From the NCBI GenBank assembly GCA_037042915.1, contig CM073199.1:310001-374000 (forward strand): a DNA stretch of 64,000 nucleotides, given 5' to 3'. Below are positions 1 through 10,263 of this stretch, piece after piece (within the stretch, counting starts at the first letter, position 1; each line of letters opens with the position of its first letter). The notes under the pieces are model-generated. The model saw nothing but the letters and a program-made list of their open reading frames with translations, was not told the origin of the DNA and did no database searches. The translations under genes and the position numbers were made by a program. The DNA is from Auricularia sp. M13 (taxonomy: Eukaryota; Basidiomycota; Agaricomycetes; Auriculariales; Auriculariaceae).

Positions 1-2
1 GG

Positions 3-290
3 CCGTTCCCTGTGCTGGAGGAGCTAGATCTCACCCTCAATGCAGACGTCCCATTCCCAAGCGAACCTGGCTTACCAACACTATCTTGCCCACGCTTGCG
101 GCGCCTCGTGCTGAGCGGCCAAGAGCGGGAACAACTAACTGTGCATAGCGGCGACGCTGAAGGCTTTGCCGCCAGCGCATTATCTGACGCAAAATATCCG
201 CTGGAGCTCGAGACGGTCGGAGTTGGTCTGAACGGCGTGTGGAATGAATCCCCAAAAATCTTTACCAGCTGTGTTTCCCGAATTAGGTGA
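3..290 (+). CDS. F-box/LRR-like protein, C-terminal end (gene cut by window edge)
   Basis: The reading frame is open from the first bases of the window to a stop at 288-290, so only the last ~95 residues are present. It matches the C-terminal part of the F-box proteins at 12212-13606 and 15931-17325: the segments FPVLEELDLTLNADV, GLPTLSCPRLRRLVLSG and YPLELETVGVGLNGV line up one for one with their copies. In those genes this part follows an N-terminal F-box and forms leucine-rich, solenoid-like repeats, so the product is probably a substrate adaptor of an SCF ubiquitin ligase. The F-box itself lies outside the window, so that role is inferred from the paralogues. Confidence 0.7.
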   Translation, partial: PFPVLEELDLTLNADVPFPSEPGLPTLSCPRLRRLVLSGQEREQLTVHSGDAEGFAASALSDAKYPLELETVGVGLNGVWNESPKIFTSCVSRIR

Positions 291-1898
291 TGCTGGTCAG
301 CCTGTTCGTCCGGTGTTGTATCCCCACTGCACATCGGCCGAATACACTCGCTCTACTACTTGTACCAGCATTGTCTTGTACTTTACCATTGCTTTTTTGT
401 CGCGAACTACAGTAGTACAGAATGTTGCACCAAATCACAAGAAAATCGTTACTGTGTTTGATTTATTGACTAAGGCTAATAGGAATGGTGACGAAGGAAA
501 ATGGGTTATGAATGAGCTGACAACGTTCTGCACATCAACGTGCACAAAAGCAGGAGCAAAGACAAACGGTCAAGTTTGGAAACACACGAACGCAGAGACA
601 CATCCTGAAGGCACCGGCCCCTCCTCCTGGCATGCTTCTTCTAGCGCATCCGCGTGTGGCAATACGGGCATGGGCCGGCAATCCAAGTGTCTAATGCACA
701 CGATAGTGAGTAGGGAAAAGTACTCCTTGTTGCATGGACCGGACGTACAAACGTGTTGACCCTCCCAGGACGGAACAATTCCAGAAAAATCTGTGGCACA
801 TCCAGTAACGTCGCACTGATGGTAGCCTCCAGGGTACCCGTGACTCTGACTGAGACAGCATGTAGGAGACCTGCAGTCGATGCCCTGGCAGATCCGGAGA
901 TCAGTAGTTTCAAATGGGACGATGGCGACACGTACGACTTCCTTGACGCGCTGTGCGCTGCAGTGTCTCCTAGGACAGGCTTTCCAGTAAGAGGTTCGCC
1001 TGTGCAACAGTGAGCAGTGAGACTCTGAGAGGACGATAGCCATGGATCATAATACGCACAAGCGGTACAGGCACATGGAGAGCGGATGTCGATGTGGGAC
1101 GGGTTTCGAGAAGGCCTGAGGATGAAGAGCTGAGCTGCGGCTTGGAGGCTCCAACTTATAAACCCTCAATCAAGTCACGGGAGGCAGGCGCTTCGTGGCT
1201 ATGGGTCTTCAGGGGTCATACATACATTTCTATGACCTTGCATCCTCCGCCGAGATGCCTTCATGCTGGGTGAGACTTCCCAATACGTCCGGGAGCTCAA
1301 CCTGGGGAGACCTAATTCGGACACATTGAGTCGCTCAGGCGCTGACGATGCATTTGTTTGAGCAGCGTCGCGTAGCGCGCATTTGCGTCGCAACACCGCG
1401 GAATGTGATTGCAAACTTCAGAACGGTCAGTACGCGGGCCCTTCAACAGCGTAGCGCGATCGTGGATCCGGTTTCAGATATCCGTGAGAATCATCAGTTT
1501 GTCGGTTTGCTCTGCTCGGAGGGCTGACTCGCGCAGGATAACTCTAGTCAACCACAGGGAGAAGAGTTATGTCGGCGAGTGAGGTCAACACCCAGATCCG
1601 GACGACAGCCAACACGACTAAGGATGCAGCACATCGGTTTGGATAGCCTGAGAAATAACATCCACGAGCTCAGGGTTTCCGCTGTTTTGAGTAGTACTAT
1701 GACATGAGATATTTCAAGTAGAGGCCTCATAATCCCAAGCTGAATGACGATGTTCAGAAATCTCGAAATCAATGTCCATGATCTATTCTTGCCGTTCGCT
1801 GTTTTCTATCAGCTTTCATGTATCCACTCGGAATGCGTGCCGTGCATCATCATGCTGCTGAAGCACAGTTGGCGCTTAGTTCCGTTCAGCTCCCGCAT
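291..1898. other. No gene recognised
   Basis: Short open frames occur on both strands, but none has a recognisable domain, splice-site pattern or similarity to another gene in the window. I see nothing supportable here. Confidence 0.5.
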
Positions 1899-1900
1899 TA

Positions 1901-2421
1901 GGGTGCTGTTGAAAACTGTTTGTTAATAACAATGTTATTAACAAAGTGTTATTAACACGTTAATAACAGGGGACCCCGGGAGGGCCTTGTTAAAAACAAA
2001 TTTGAACATATCAATTGCTGAGGCCCTGGCACTTTGCAGTGACATAAATCTAATTTTGTATGAGCCTGAGTGCCTCAACATGAACTCAAGCTCGTGTTTT
2101 GTAATGTCAGAAGGTATGGAGACCTAGGTCAACGCTCTCAGCTGTGAGTGTATGATGACTAAGCACTGCTCTGAGGCTTGGCCAAGGCTCCAAAACCATC
2201 AACATGAGGTGTGGACACCACAACAGCTTGTGGCATCTCCTTCGTGCAGTAATAGTTGACAAGAACATTTACAAAGGGTCATAATTGGGTCATTACTGAC
2301 TCTCAGAGCTTCCTTTGTTGTATTATGTAAGTTTGTTATTAACAGTGTTTTTAACACTGTGTTAATAACAGATTTTGTTAAAAACGTGTTAAAAACTCCC
2401 GGGGAGTTTTTAACAGCACCC
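1901..2421. mobile_element. MITE with TA target duplication, family A
   Basis: A 521-bp AT-rich element. The left end begins GGGTGCTGTTGAAAACT and the right end is the inverted copy AGTTTTTAACAGCACCC, giving terminal inverted repeats of ~17 bp with one mismatch. It is flanked by TA on both sides (1899-1900 and 2422-2423), the target of Tc1/mariner-like and some other cut-and-paste elements. Both subterminal zones are packed with short motifs of the type GTTAATAAC and GTTATTAAC in both orientations. There is no open frame for a transposase, so it is non-autonomous. The TA could also be counted as part of the repeat, so the superfamily is tentative. Confidence 0.8.
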
Positions 2422-2423
2422 TA

Positions 2424-4170
2424 TCCCGCATGTAGCGGTGTGACACAGGTTCGAGAACAGTTGGTGCACCTCCGCGCTGGGAATGTTTTTTGCAAACGGG
2501 CAGGATTGAACCATGAATAGAACTACCACTATGCTCCGATCGCCGTGCCTGGAAGCCGCGGTAACGACCGCAGGATGAATTCGCGCGTTCGGATTCAGTG
2601 TGACAGCAGGCATGTGCTCCCTAACTGAATTGAAAAATACCTCCGGGGAAACCATCGCAGACTGGGTCCTCAATGCCGATCCTGGGAGATGCAGCAGGCG
2701 TGATGCTGGCTTGGGCCGCCTTTAGCTCGCCGGCCGGGCCGCTGGCCGCCAGCGAGCTCAAGGCAGTATTGAATTCTAGCCACCACAGTTGCAGCATCGA
2801 AGTATGCTTACCGAAGATCATCCATCGCACAGAGACGTGCGCGTGGATTCATTAATTCTGTTCCATTTGAATTCAAGGGTGGCTAAGAAATGTGAGCCGC
2901 AGATAGGTCCAAACAAATCTGTCGCCGAGGCCTGCTCGACCATGGATGTTAACACCAGATAGGCGAGCCGTCTGAGCAGTTGGAGACGAGGAAGCTTCCT
3001 CGGATTGTCTCCGCCTGCCGCGCATCCAGTTACATCCTTAGCTTTCCGGGCTTCGTAAGTCATCCCACTAGCGTCGCGCAAGCACAGTCAGTGAATTCGA
3101 CTCCTCCGAGTCAACGGCGAATTGACGCGCCTGGCCGGGAGATGAAATACAGCCGCCCGCGGGTACCCGAACATGAAGATGCCGTGCCAAAGGATGTCCC
3201 AAATAAGGTCTGAAATGCGAACCCGGGACGATGCAGGCGGGCGGGCACGACGTCCAAGATTCCCCGTTGTGAATACCCGTGGATACAGTTTGCAACAAGT
3301 TTGCGACGGCAAGTCCAGGACATAACTCGAGCAGCACCCAAATTCGGCCGTTGGCTGTGTCATGCTGAATCGAGATCCAGCAAACAAACAGAAGCTGAGC
3401 GTCGGTCAAGCAGGTTTGTTTAGAGTGCCATGTTCACGCGAAGACAAAGCCAAGGAAATCCGCGGGCAGTAGACGGAAGCTGATACAGTTGGATGGGCAC
3501 CCCGGAAAGCCCCAAACGCAGGCGCCTAGGGAATTGGCATGGATGGCGAGCCGGCGAGGAGGCATAGCGCACAGCCGAAGGGTACAGCAGCACCGTCATC
3601 TCGAAGATCCTGAGGAGCCCCTGCGCACATCTTGAGCGCGCCCGGGTTATCTGTCAGCCGCTGTGTAGGAGGCGCGGGGCGCGAACTGACTCAGTGTTCG
3701 AAGAGGGCAAGTTGCGACCAGTCGGAAAATTCGGAACAAACACAACACAACAACGCGTCCCTTTCTCCTCGACCATTGCCCTCTCCTTGCTCAGAATTCA
3801 GAGTGCGGGTCTGCGTGCAATCAATCTTTTCTACCATAATCAACTATAGACGGGATGCAAATAATCGAGCTTTTTCTTAATCCTTCAATTCAATTGACTG
3901 CTACATTTCTTCGCGGTTTCGTCGCCATGCTTCACCGCTCGAAGAGTTACTCATAACGCGGTATGTACTGCGAGCCGTGGGCAGCAGTAGTGCGGACGGC
4001 AGCTAACGTGCCGTAGCTAGTCGTGTGCGACGGCAGCGACCACAACATCACTTCAGATCCGGACCTCGGCTTTTCAGCTTTTCAGTATGTACATTTTCCC
4101 CTCACATACCCATTGCGCCTCGGATGGGTCTTCCTAGGCCCCGGATCCCTTCGGCATCGCGCATAGCAAG
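2424..4170. other. No gene recognised
   Basis: This stretch holds only short overlapping open frames without domains. Its base composition is mixed and I see no clear promoter or RNA gene. Confidence 0.45.
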
Positions 4171-5249
4171 ATGCGAACGTCTAGCACCCTGGCCAGCGTT
4201 ATACTGGCCTTTGCCGGGAACGCGCAATATGTTCAAGGAACCACTGGCACGCAACTCTCGCTGGCCCGCCGCTGACACACTGGCCCGCCGAGGCGGTCGC
4301 GGCTCTGGACGCCATGATCGCCAGGAACTCAAACCAGAGCAACTACGCGGTGTTCGACATGGACAACACCTCCTCCCGGTTCGACCTCGAGGAGGCGCTC
4401 ATCCCGTGGCTCGACAACGCGGGCATCCTGACGCGCAACAATCTTGACCCGTCCCTGAAGTTAATCCCGTTCCGGGACAACGCGACGCACCGCGAGGGCC
4501 TGTACAGCTATTATCTGCATCTGTGCGAGATGGACGAGTTGCTCTGCTATCTGTGGGCGGCGCAGGTCTTCAAGGGCCTCACTCTGCGCGAGCTCAAGGG
4601 CTACCGACGCGCTCATGGCGCTTCCCGGGACGGTTCCGGCGACCTACTACGACGGCGCCGCACTCGTCGGGACCGAGATCAGCCCTCCGCGCGTCTTCCG
4701 CGGCCAGGCAGAGCTGTACAAGCGCCCGATGGCCAGCGGCATCACCGTCTACGTCGTCTCTGCCGCGTCCGAGGAACTCGTGCGGATGGTCGCATCGGAC
4801 CCGCAATACGCGTGCCCCAGGAGAACATCATCGGCGTAACGACGTTCAAGTTCCCGCGCAACACGAGCAGCGGCGCGCTGGTGACCGCGCGCCGGCAGAT
4901 CGAGCGCGGCGCGTACGACCCCATGGCGAACCTCGACCTCATTTATGCGCCGTTCCTGTGGACGCCCGCGACGTGGATGGCGGGCAAGTTTGCCACGATC
5001 CTCACGTACATTGACGAGTAGCACATGCCAGTGCTCGTGGCCGGCGGCACGCCAACAGCGACGGGCCGATGCTATTCCACGCCGTCAATGTGTGTCCAAG
5101 GGCGGTTTACGACTCCGGGTGAATCGGCGTCGGCATGGGTCGAGATCAGCGGCATGCCTGTGGACCATTCCCGCGAGCAGGTGGACGTCGGACTGAACAT
5201 CACCGCGGACAAGAACTGGGTTGTGGTGCTACCGGAGGACATCATGTGA
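4171..5249 (+). pseudogene. HAD-superfamily secreted phosphatase, decayed
   Basis: The protein pieces match a fungal HAD-family phosphatase group of the phosphorylcholine-phosphatase kind. Landmarks are an N-terminal signal-like stretch from ATG 4171 (MRTSSTLASVILAFAGNAQ), the catalytic motif AVFDMDNT near 4350 (family DxDxT), the segment TTFKFPRNTSSGALVTARRQ, the conserved PFLWTPATWMAG, then MPVLVAGG and a C-terminal NITADKNWVVV. The segments lie in the right order but in changing frames. Shifts are needed near 4273, 4605 and 4815 and again after about 5060, and a TAG at 5019-5021 follows TYIDE. None of these breaks has intron borders. It is best read as a host pseudogene. A few sequencing errors could account for part of the damage but hardly for all of it. 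Confidence 0.8.
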
Positions 5250-5732
5250 GGTGAAATCAAATCTGGGTGCCGCCTACAGTGTTCGCAGACTCCGAACTGC
5301 AGATACCCTCTTGTTCTGCTGCTATGATGAATGAGCCTGCACCGACCACAGCAGGGCTTCTAAATCTACGCTACCTACTATGCCAGGATCTATCTACCTG
5401 ACCCTGCGGCACCTGCGCCTGCAGTGTCTCCAAAGGGAACCGTGATTCCGTCGTACCAGCTTCTAGTGCTTGTGATACTCGTCCTGGCGCTGAGGGCATT
5501 AGTCAGCTTTATGGCTCTGAGAATGTTTCGGCCGTTTGGGCACGAGCCAGTTGCACTGTAAAACTTTGTATACGGAATCTGAAGAGCGGCCAAGCTTATG
5601 AAATTCCCACCCCTACTGTGCCTTGACTTGACAAAATTTCACAACATACGGGCACCTGCTCCTAGGTTGTAACAAAACAAAAAATTTGGCAAAGAAAACT
5701 TGGTAACAATCCGTGTAGGAAACAACCTAACA
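5250..5732. other. No gene recognised
   Basis: Intergenic stretch between the phosphatase pseudogene and the tRNA gene, with no supported feature. Confidence 0.4.
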
Positions 5733-5811
5733 TGACAGCTGCAGGACTCGAACCTGCGCCCTTTCGGACCGCGGCCTTAACACGGCGCCTTAACCACTCG
5801 GCCAAACTGCC
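5733..5811 (-). tRNA. tRNA-Leu (anticodon AAG)
   Basis: Read on the minus strand, the sequence folds into a complete cloverleaf. The acceptor stem is GGCAGTT paired with AGCTGTC (two G-U pairs) with discriminator A. The D stem is GCC/GGC and the D loop is typical. The anticodon stem is CCGTG/CGCGG around loop TTAAGGC, giving anticodon AAG for Leu CUU codons. The T arm is GCAGG-TTCGAGT-CCTGC. The 11-base variable region with a short GAAA-capped stem fits a class II Leu tRNA, though it is a little short. A box (TGGCCGAGTGG) and B box (GGTTCGAGTCC) are canonical. It has 79 bases and no intron. Confidence 0.95.
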
Positions 5812-8337
5812 ATAGGAAGATGAGCGTTCCCGCGTTTACTCACCCATGTGCCTCCGATACTGCACTTCGCAAAGCGTTCTGTAGGTCAATATAGGTCAGA
5901 AATCAATCCGCATCTTTATACAAATTGTGGGAAGGCCTCAGCAGCCAAAATGTACACAGAATTCAATATCAGGACCAATCTCTCAACTCTCAGACTCAAG
6001 GGCAGGCATCTTGGAGGTCAAACCCTGCAGAATTCGGGCTAAATGGTGCACTCGAGCGTACCGCCTGTGAAGTGCCGCACAGTACCCATGCTGCTTCAGG
6101 TGCTAGTAATTCTTCAGCCCGCGTCGAGCTATTTTCACAGTAGCGAGCTTTCTCGGCGACGTCCATTGACAAGGCCGCGTCTTATCTGCGTCGAAGCAGA
6201 CTGAGTCACCGTATCTAATCAATGTCCCTGGCGAGATCTCATCTCGAGACCGGCGAACTCTGCCAATGCGGCGTCTGCCAGAACGCCACGGTATCTGTCA
6301 GTGTCTGCTGTTGATGGAGTATCGCGGAGCAGCTGTCTGACAAGTACTGCAGACGGGCGTACATAGGCTATCTCAATCTGATTCTCGGTCCCGGCTCTGT
6401 CATAACCTGCTGGACGTTGGACGTTGAACGTTGAACGCCGGATCACATGGCGATATGCCACATTTCCAGTTGCCGCGGAGCGCCTGGCAGGGTGTCAATC
6501 GCGTTCCGCGCGCGACGCGAGGCGCCTCGAGCTCAATACCCGTGCCCCCTGAAGGATGCAGAACATCATTAGTCTCAGCGGCACTCCAGGCAGGGACGTC
6601 TCATATCTGAGCCTGAGCCTGATTCCAGGGTCGCGCAGCTCGTCGCCGCGTGAGGCTCGCAGAACTGTCCGAGGCTAATTGCTGGTCAGATCGGTAGGCT
6701 GGGAGACCGACCGTGACGCGCAGAGTCGTAATGTTTCGGCAGAAGTCGACATTCGAGATGCAGCCGGCCGCGGGGAACCAGTAACTTAGAAGCGCCGACC
6801 TTCGTTCGAGTATGAAGCAAAGCTGGGTCATGCGGCCGTGGCGAAGAGCGCACTGACCGCTGGCTCTGAGCATCATGCGATGACAGCCTCAGAGTAAGAA
6901 ACTGCGTGACATCATCAAGCAACGCGGCGAGAGCATGGCGACTCTCGCACGCATCGTGTTTCCCTGGAACGGTCAGGATGGGCGCATCGATGCGAGTGGG
7001 ATCTCCCGAGATAGGTATAGGCACGAAGCGGGCCAGTCCACGTAACGGTCGATCCGATCGTGGGCCAAACATGGCAGATGAATCCGGCTGCCAGGCCGGG
7101 ATTGGGCATGGGAGAGACAACGACAATGCATCGCCTCGATGCCGCGGTCTGGGGCATCGCCGCGGAATCAGCAGGTTGTTTGTCCCTTGCTGCATTGTCG
7201 AGACAGGAGGAAGGCGACGGAGTGAGGATATTGATGGCCATGGGGAGAATGGGGAGGGGGGATCCCGCAGGCTTGTATGATGTTTAACGGAGGTGCGAGT
7301 CGCCGCCGCGGAGAGACGCCAAACCCCACGGCGCCGGACACAATGGGCTGCCAGTGAATTGCCAGGAAGTATTACAACGCGAGATAGCACGATGTTTGCC
7401 GCAGCGGGTCGGTCATCTGTCCTCAGGGCAGGAGCGCTGGCGTCCCGGAAGACCCAATGGCGGGCGTGGCAGAAAGTCACCGGTGCAGAATAAACGTTGG
7501 CGGCCGAGCCACAGCCCGTCGTTCAGGAGCCGCGCCATCGATATACGGGGGAAGACGCCGCGGAGCGGGGGGTAGGCGCGCAGAAAACGCGGCGAGGGCG
7601 TGGCAGAGCGCGTCACGGGGTGATCGGCGCGCGCAGGGCGAGCGAATGGCTGGCGGTTCCCCCCACCCCCGCGTTTCTCCAGAACAGAACAGAATGCACA
7701 CGCAGTCAGCGGTCAGAGAAAACGCAAACTTCAGAGGGCCCCCGCAGCCCAGTGGGGCAAGATGCCGGGCGCGGGCCGCCTGTGATGCAATTTGTCCCGC
7801 GCGCCCAAGGTGTCCATTGTGTCACCGCGGGCGAGTGGAGATTTTTTTTCCTTTTCGCGCAGGACGGAAATCGATGGCCTGTTGAGGAAGAACAATAGGA
7901 GCTCTGCGGAAGATCCTTGCCGTGCCCTGGCGCATCATATCAGATCGGGATGGAACTGCACGCGGGGGCAATAAGATGGACAATACGTAACGTGTAGTGT
8001 TGCCGCGTGTCGCCGGCTGGGACGGTAATACATTCCGTGCGGGGCGCCAGGGCTGCTTTGCATTGCGGGCAAGGGAGATTGCAGCGAGGAAATAGTCTGT
8101 AAAATCTTTGAGGATGGAGAGAAAACAACGAGCGGCGGAGACCCAGCATTCCGCGTGGGCATGGTGATGGCCGGTGATGAGAATTTTCGTTGTGCCGGAC
8201 TCCGCGGTGCGCCCGGACTGGCTCCGCGGCAGGTCCCCACGTGAACGCGGGAGCACTGGGGGCAGGCAGGGCTGGGACACGCAGGACGAGTGTTTCTGGC
8301 GCCATAGGCTCCCACGCGGCCAGGCTTCCCGCGAGGA
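5812..8337. other. No gene recognised
   Basis: A long GC-rich stretch with many overlapping open frames on both strands, the longest on the minus strand at 6686-7480. None shows a domain, a repeat of another gene in the window or convincing splice signals. The length of the frames is explained by the scarcity of stop codons in GC-rich sequence. Confidence 0.45.
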
Positions 8338-8344
8338 TATAAGG
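8338..8344 (+). promoter_or_regulatory. TATA box of the zinc-finger gene
   Basis: TATAAGG lies about 80 bp before the ATG at 8420 and is followed by a pyrimidine-rich tract ending in TTTTTTTTTCCAG just before the start codon. That tract could be a 5'UTR splice acceptor. The placement fits a fungal core promoter, but this is inferred from position only. Confidence 0.45.
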
Positions 8345-8419
8345 CACGGACGCGGTGGGCCCCCTGTGATTCGCGCTCCGCCCCTCCGCGTGCCCTCTGT
8401 TTTTTTTTTCCAGCTTCGG

Positions 8420-9251
8420 ATGGCGCACTACTACCCGCCCGCGCCGCCGCCAGCGCTGTACGGGCCGCCGCGGTACGTCATGCGCAAGGAGTTCCGCGCC
8501 GCGGAGCTCGAGGAGCGCGTGCCGAAGCTGCAGAGCGAGGACGTCCTGCGCGCCCGCCTCATGACGCCCGATCCCGCCCGATACAGCGCGCGATCGGAGA
8601 TCCCGCGGAGCGCCAGCGCCCTGCCCGACGACGACCAGGTCTTCTATCACCCCCGACACCACCCGACCCGCCCCCGCCGCCGCCCGCGCCCGCGCCCCAC
8701 CACCCGCACGCGCACCCGGGATACGCCGTCCACCGCCCGATGACGGTCCCGCCCGGCTTCGCGCCCCGCTCCCGCCGCCCCCGCCGCCGCCGCCAAAGCT
8801 GCTGCCGGGCCGCCAGCCCGCGCCGCTGCCGAACCCGGCGGCGCGCGCGATGTCGCTCTCGTCGCCGCCCGTATCCTCGCCATCGCCGCCGCCGCCGCCG
8901 ATGCACCACCGCGCGCAGACGCCGTTCGCGCCGTCGGGGCACGTGCTCGCCGAGCAGGTGTACTCGTGTCTCGTGCCCGGCTGCGGCGAGCAGTTCGCGC
9001 ACCCCAACTTCCTCGACGCCCACATGCGCATGCACAACTGCGCCGACAAGCGCTGCCCGTGCCCCTTCCCCGGCTGCGGCTGGCGCTTCGACTTTCCCAG
9101 CGACGTCCGCGCCCACATGATGGTCCATTCTGGCGACAAGCCCTACGGCTGCGAGCACCCCGGCTGCGGCAAGCGCTACCAGCGCCAGCACGACCTCTGG
9201 CGCCACGCCAAGGACAAGCACGGCGATAACAACCCCGCCCGACGCGACCGC
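8420..9251 (+). CDS. C2H2 zinc-finger protein (putative transcription factor)
   Basis: A Pro-rich N-terminus (from ATG 8420, MAHYYPPAPPPALYGPPRY) precedes three adjacent C2H2 fingers: YSCLVPGCGEQF...HMRMH, CPCPFPGCGWRF...HMMVH and YGCEHPGCGKRY...HAKDKH (about 8950-9225). The last two are joined by a TGEKP-like linker, SGDKPYGC. Such tandem fingers bind DNA, and a nuclear regulator is likely. The N-terminal frame (8420 to about 8640) and the finger frame differ. A GT at 8639 with an AG near 8797 would join them in phase, but a ~160-bp intron is long for this region, so the N-terminal link is uncertain. After the fingers there is a possible donor GTATGG at 9252 and an acceptor at 9311-9312. The true C-terminus is not settled. 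Confidence 0.7.
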
Positions 9252-10036
9252 GTATGGTGCGCCCCCGTCTTTGCTTTTTTACGCGTTTTTATTCTGACTG
9301 TTGCTGGCATAGAAACGCGCTCGCCTCGTTCTAACGATTTTCATCAGGTTGTACACGTTATTCTCCGCGACCCGCCCGAACTGCTCTGTACTACGCTATC
9401 ACCCCGCATGCTGTCCAATACGCACTATACACACTGCATTTGTTTTCCTTCCTTTATTTCTTCATTCACCTCCCAATTCTATGTGCTGCCCATCGTCGTT
9501 CTACCCCTCCGAACTTCAACTCCTTTTCCCATCCCCGCGCCGGCATAGCTCACCGCGCATGCCCTTTTCATCCGCATTTCGAGGCGCCGGCGCTGTACAT
9601 ACACCTTCTACGCGAGCTGTATCCAATCTGACCCGTAACTCGTTCCCCGCCCACCCTGATGCTCTTCTCGCCCCGCCGATCTTCCAACGCTGGCTCTTCT
9701 AGTCTCCCGACGCCCCTCGCACGCTGCACTCCATATCTCAATCCGCTGCGAAGGTGCCGCTATACGATTTGAGCTCGTCGCCATCCTGCGAACTCATCCG
9801 ACGTCCATCGATCACCATAATCCTCGACGCCGCCCTTGCGCGCTCCTCTCTGCAACTAGAGTGGTGCTATACAGACGTCTTGAGCGCGTCGCCGTCCTGC
9901 TTCTCGACGTCCACCGATATTCCATTGTGTCGTCATAACGGGATGCTCGCCATTGAGAATCGTGCCACATATACAGTCCGAATCCCATGTACGTCGACAA
10001 CTCAACTGCATCCCAGGTACTCATCCGGTTGCATTA
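9252..10036. other. 3' side of the zinc-finger gene; no further gene recognised
   Basis: It contains the possible last intron and exon of the zinc-finger gene (exon from 9313) and then pyrimidine-rich sequence with short frames. I cannot support another gene. Confidence 0.4.
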
Positions 10037-10263
10037 GGGGGTGTCACAGTGGTCGCAACGGAATCCGCAACGGAATCCGCAACGAAAGTCGCAACAGGTC
10101 GCAACGGCCTGTTGCGACGTGTTGCGACACGTTGCGACGTTGCGACATCTCGAGTCGCAACGTCGCAACACGTCGCAGCGGGCCGTTGCGACGCGTTGCG
10201 ACTTGCGTTGCGGATTCCGTTGCGGATTCCGTTGCGACATGTTGCGACTACTGTGACACCCCC
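10037..10263. mobile_element. Palindromic MITE packed with GTTGCGAC motifs
   Basis: A 227-bp element between two TA dinucleotides (10035-10036, 10264-10265). The left end GGGGGTGTCACAGT is mirrored by ACTGTGACACCCCC at the right end. The whole interior is made of the octamer GTCGCAAC/GTTGCGAC and the unit GGAATCCGCAAC. The left half carries mainly one orientation and the right half its reverse complement, so the element can fold almost completely on itself. It has no coding capacity. TIRs plus a TA target fit a Tc1/mariner-type or similar MITE. The octamer array could be a transposase-binding site cluster, but that is inference. Confidence 0.85.

Noticed and set aside
244-759. Plus-strand open frame overlapping the end of the F-box gene
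   Set aside because: It starts in another frame inside the F-box coding region and has no domain.
4273-5060. Frameshifts of the phosphatase gene as introns
   Set aside because: The protein matches continue on both sides within a few bases, leaving no room for an intron.
6686-7480. Long minus-strand open frame of 264 codons
   Set aside because: No domain, no paralogue and no codon character; overlapping frames on both strands are equally long in this GC-rich stretch.
8559-9221. Minus-strand open frame of 220 codons
   Set aside because: It lies exactly opposite the zinc-finger gene and is a GC-driven shadow rich in Arg, Gly and Ala.
10079-10240. Regularly repeated GTTGCGAC motif as a possible CRISPR array
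   Set aside because: Repeats are only 8 bp, occur in both orientations without unique spacers of constant length, and lie inside TIRs with TA flanks; it is a MITE in a eukaryotic genome.
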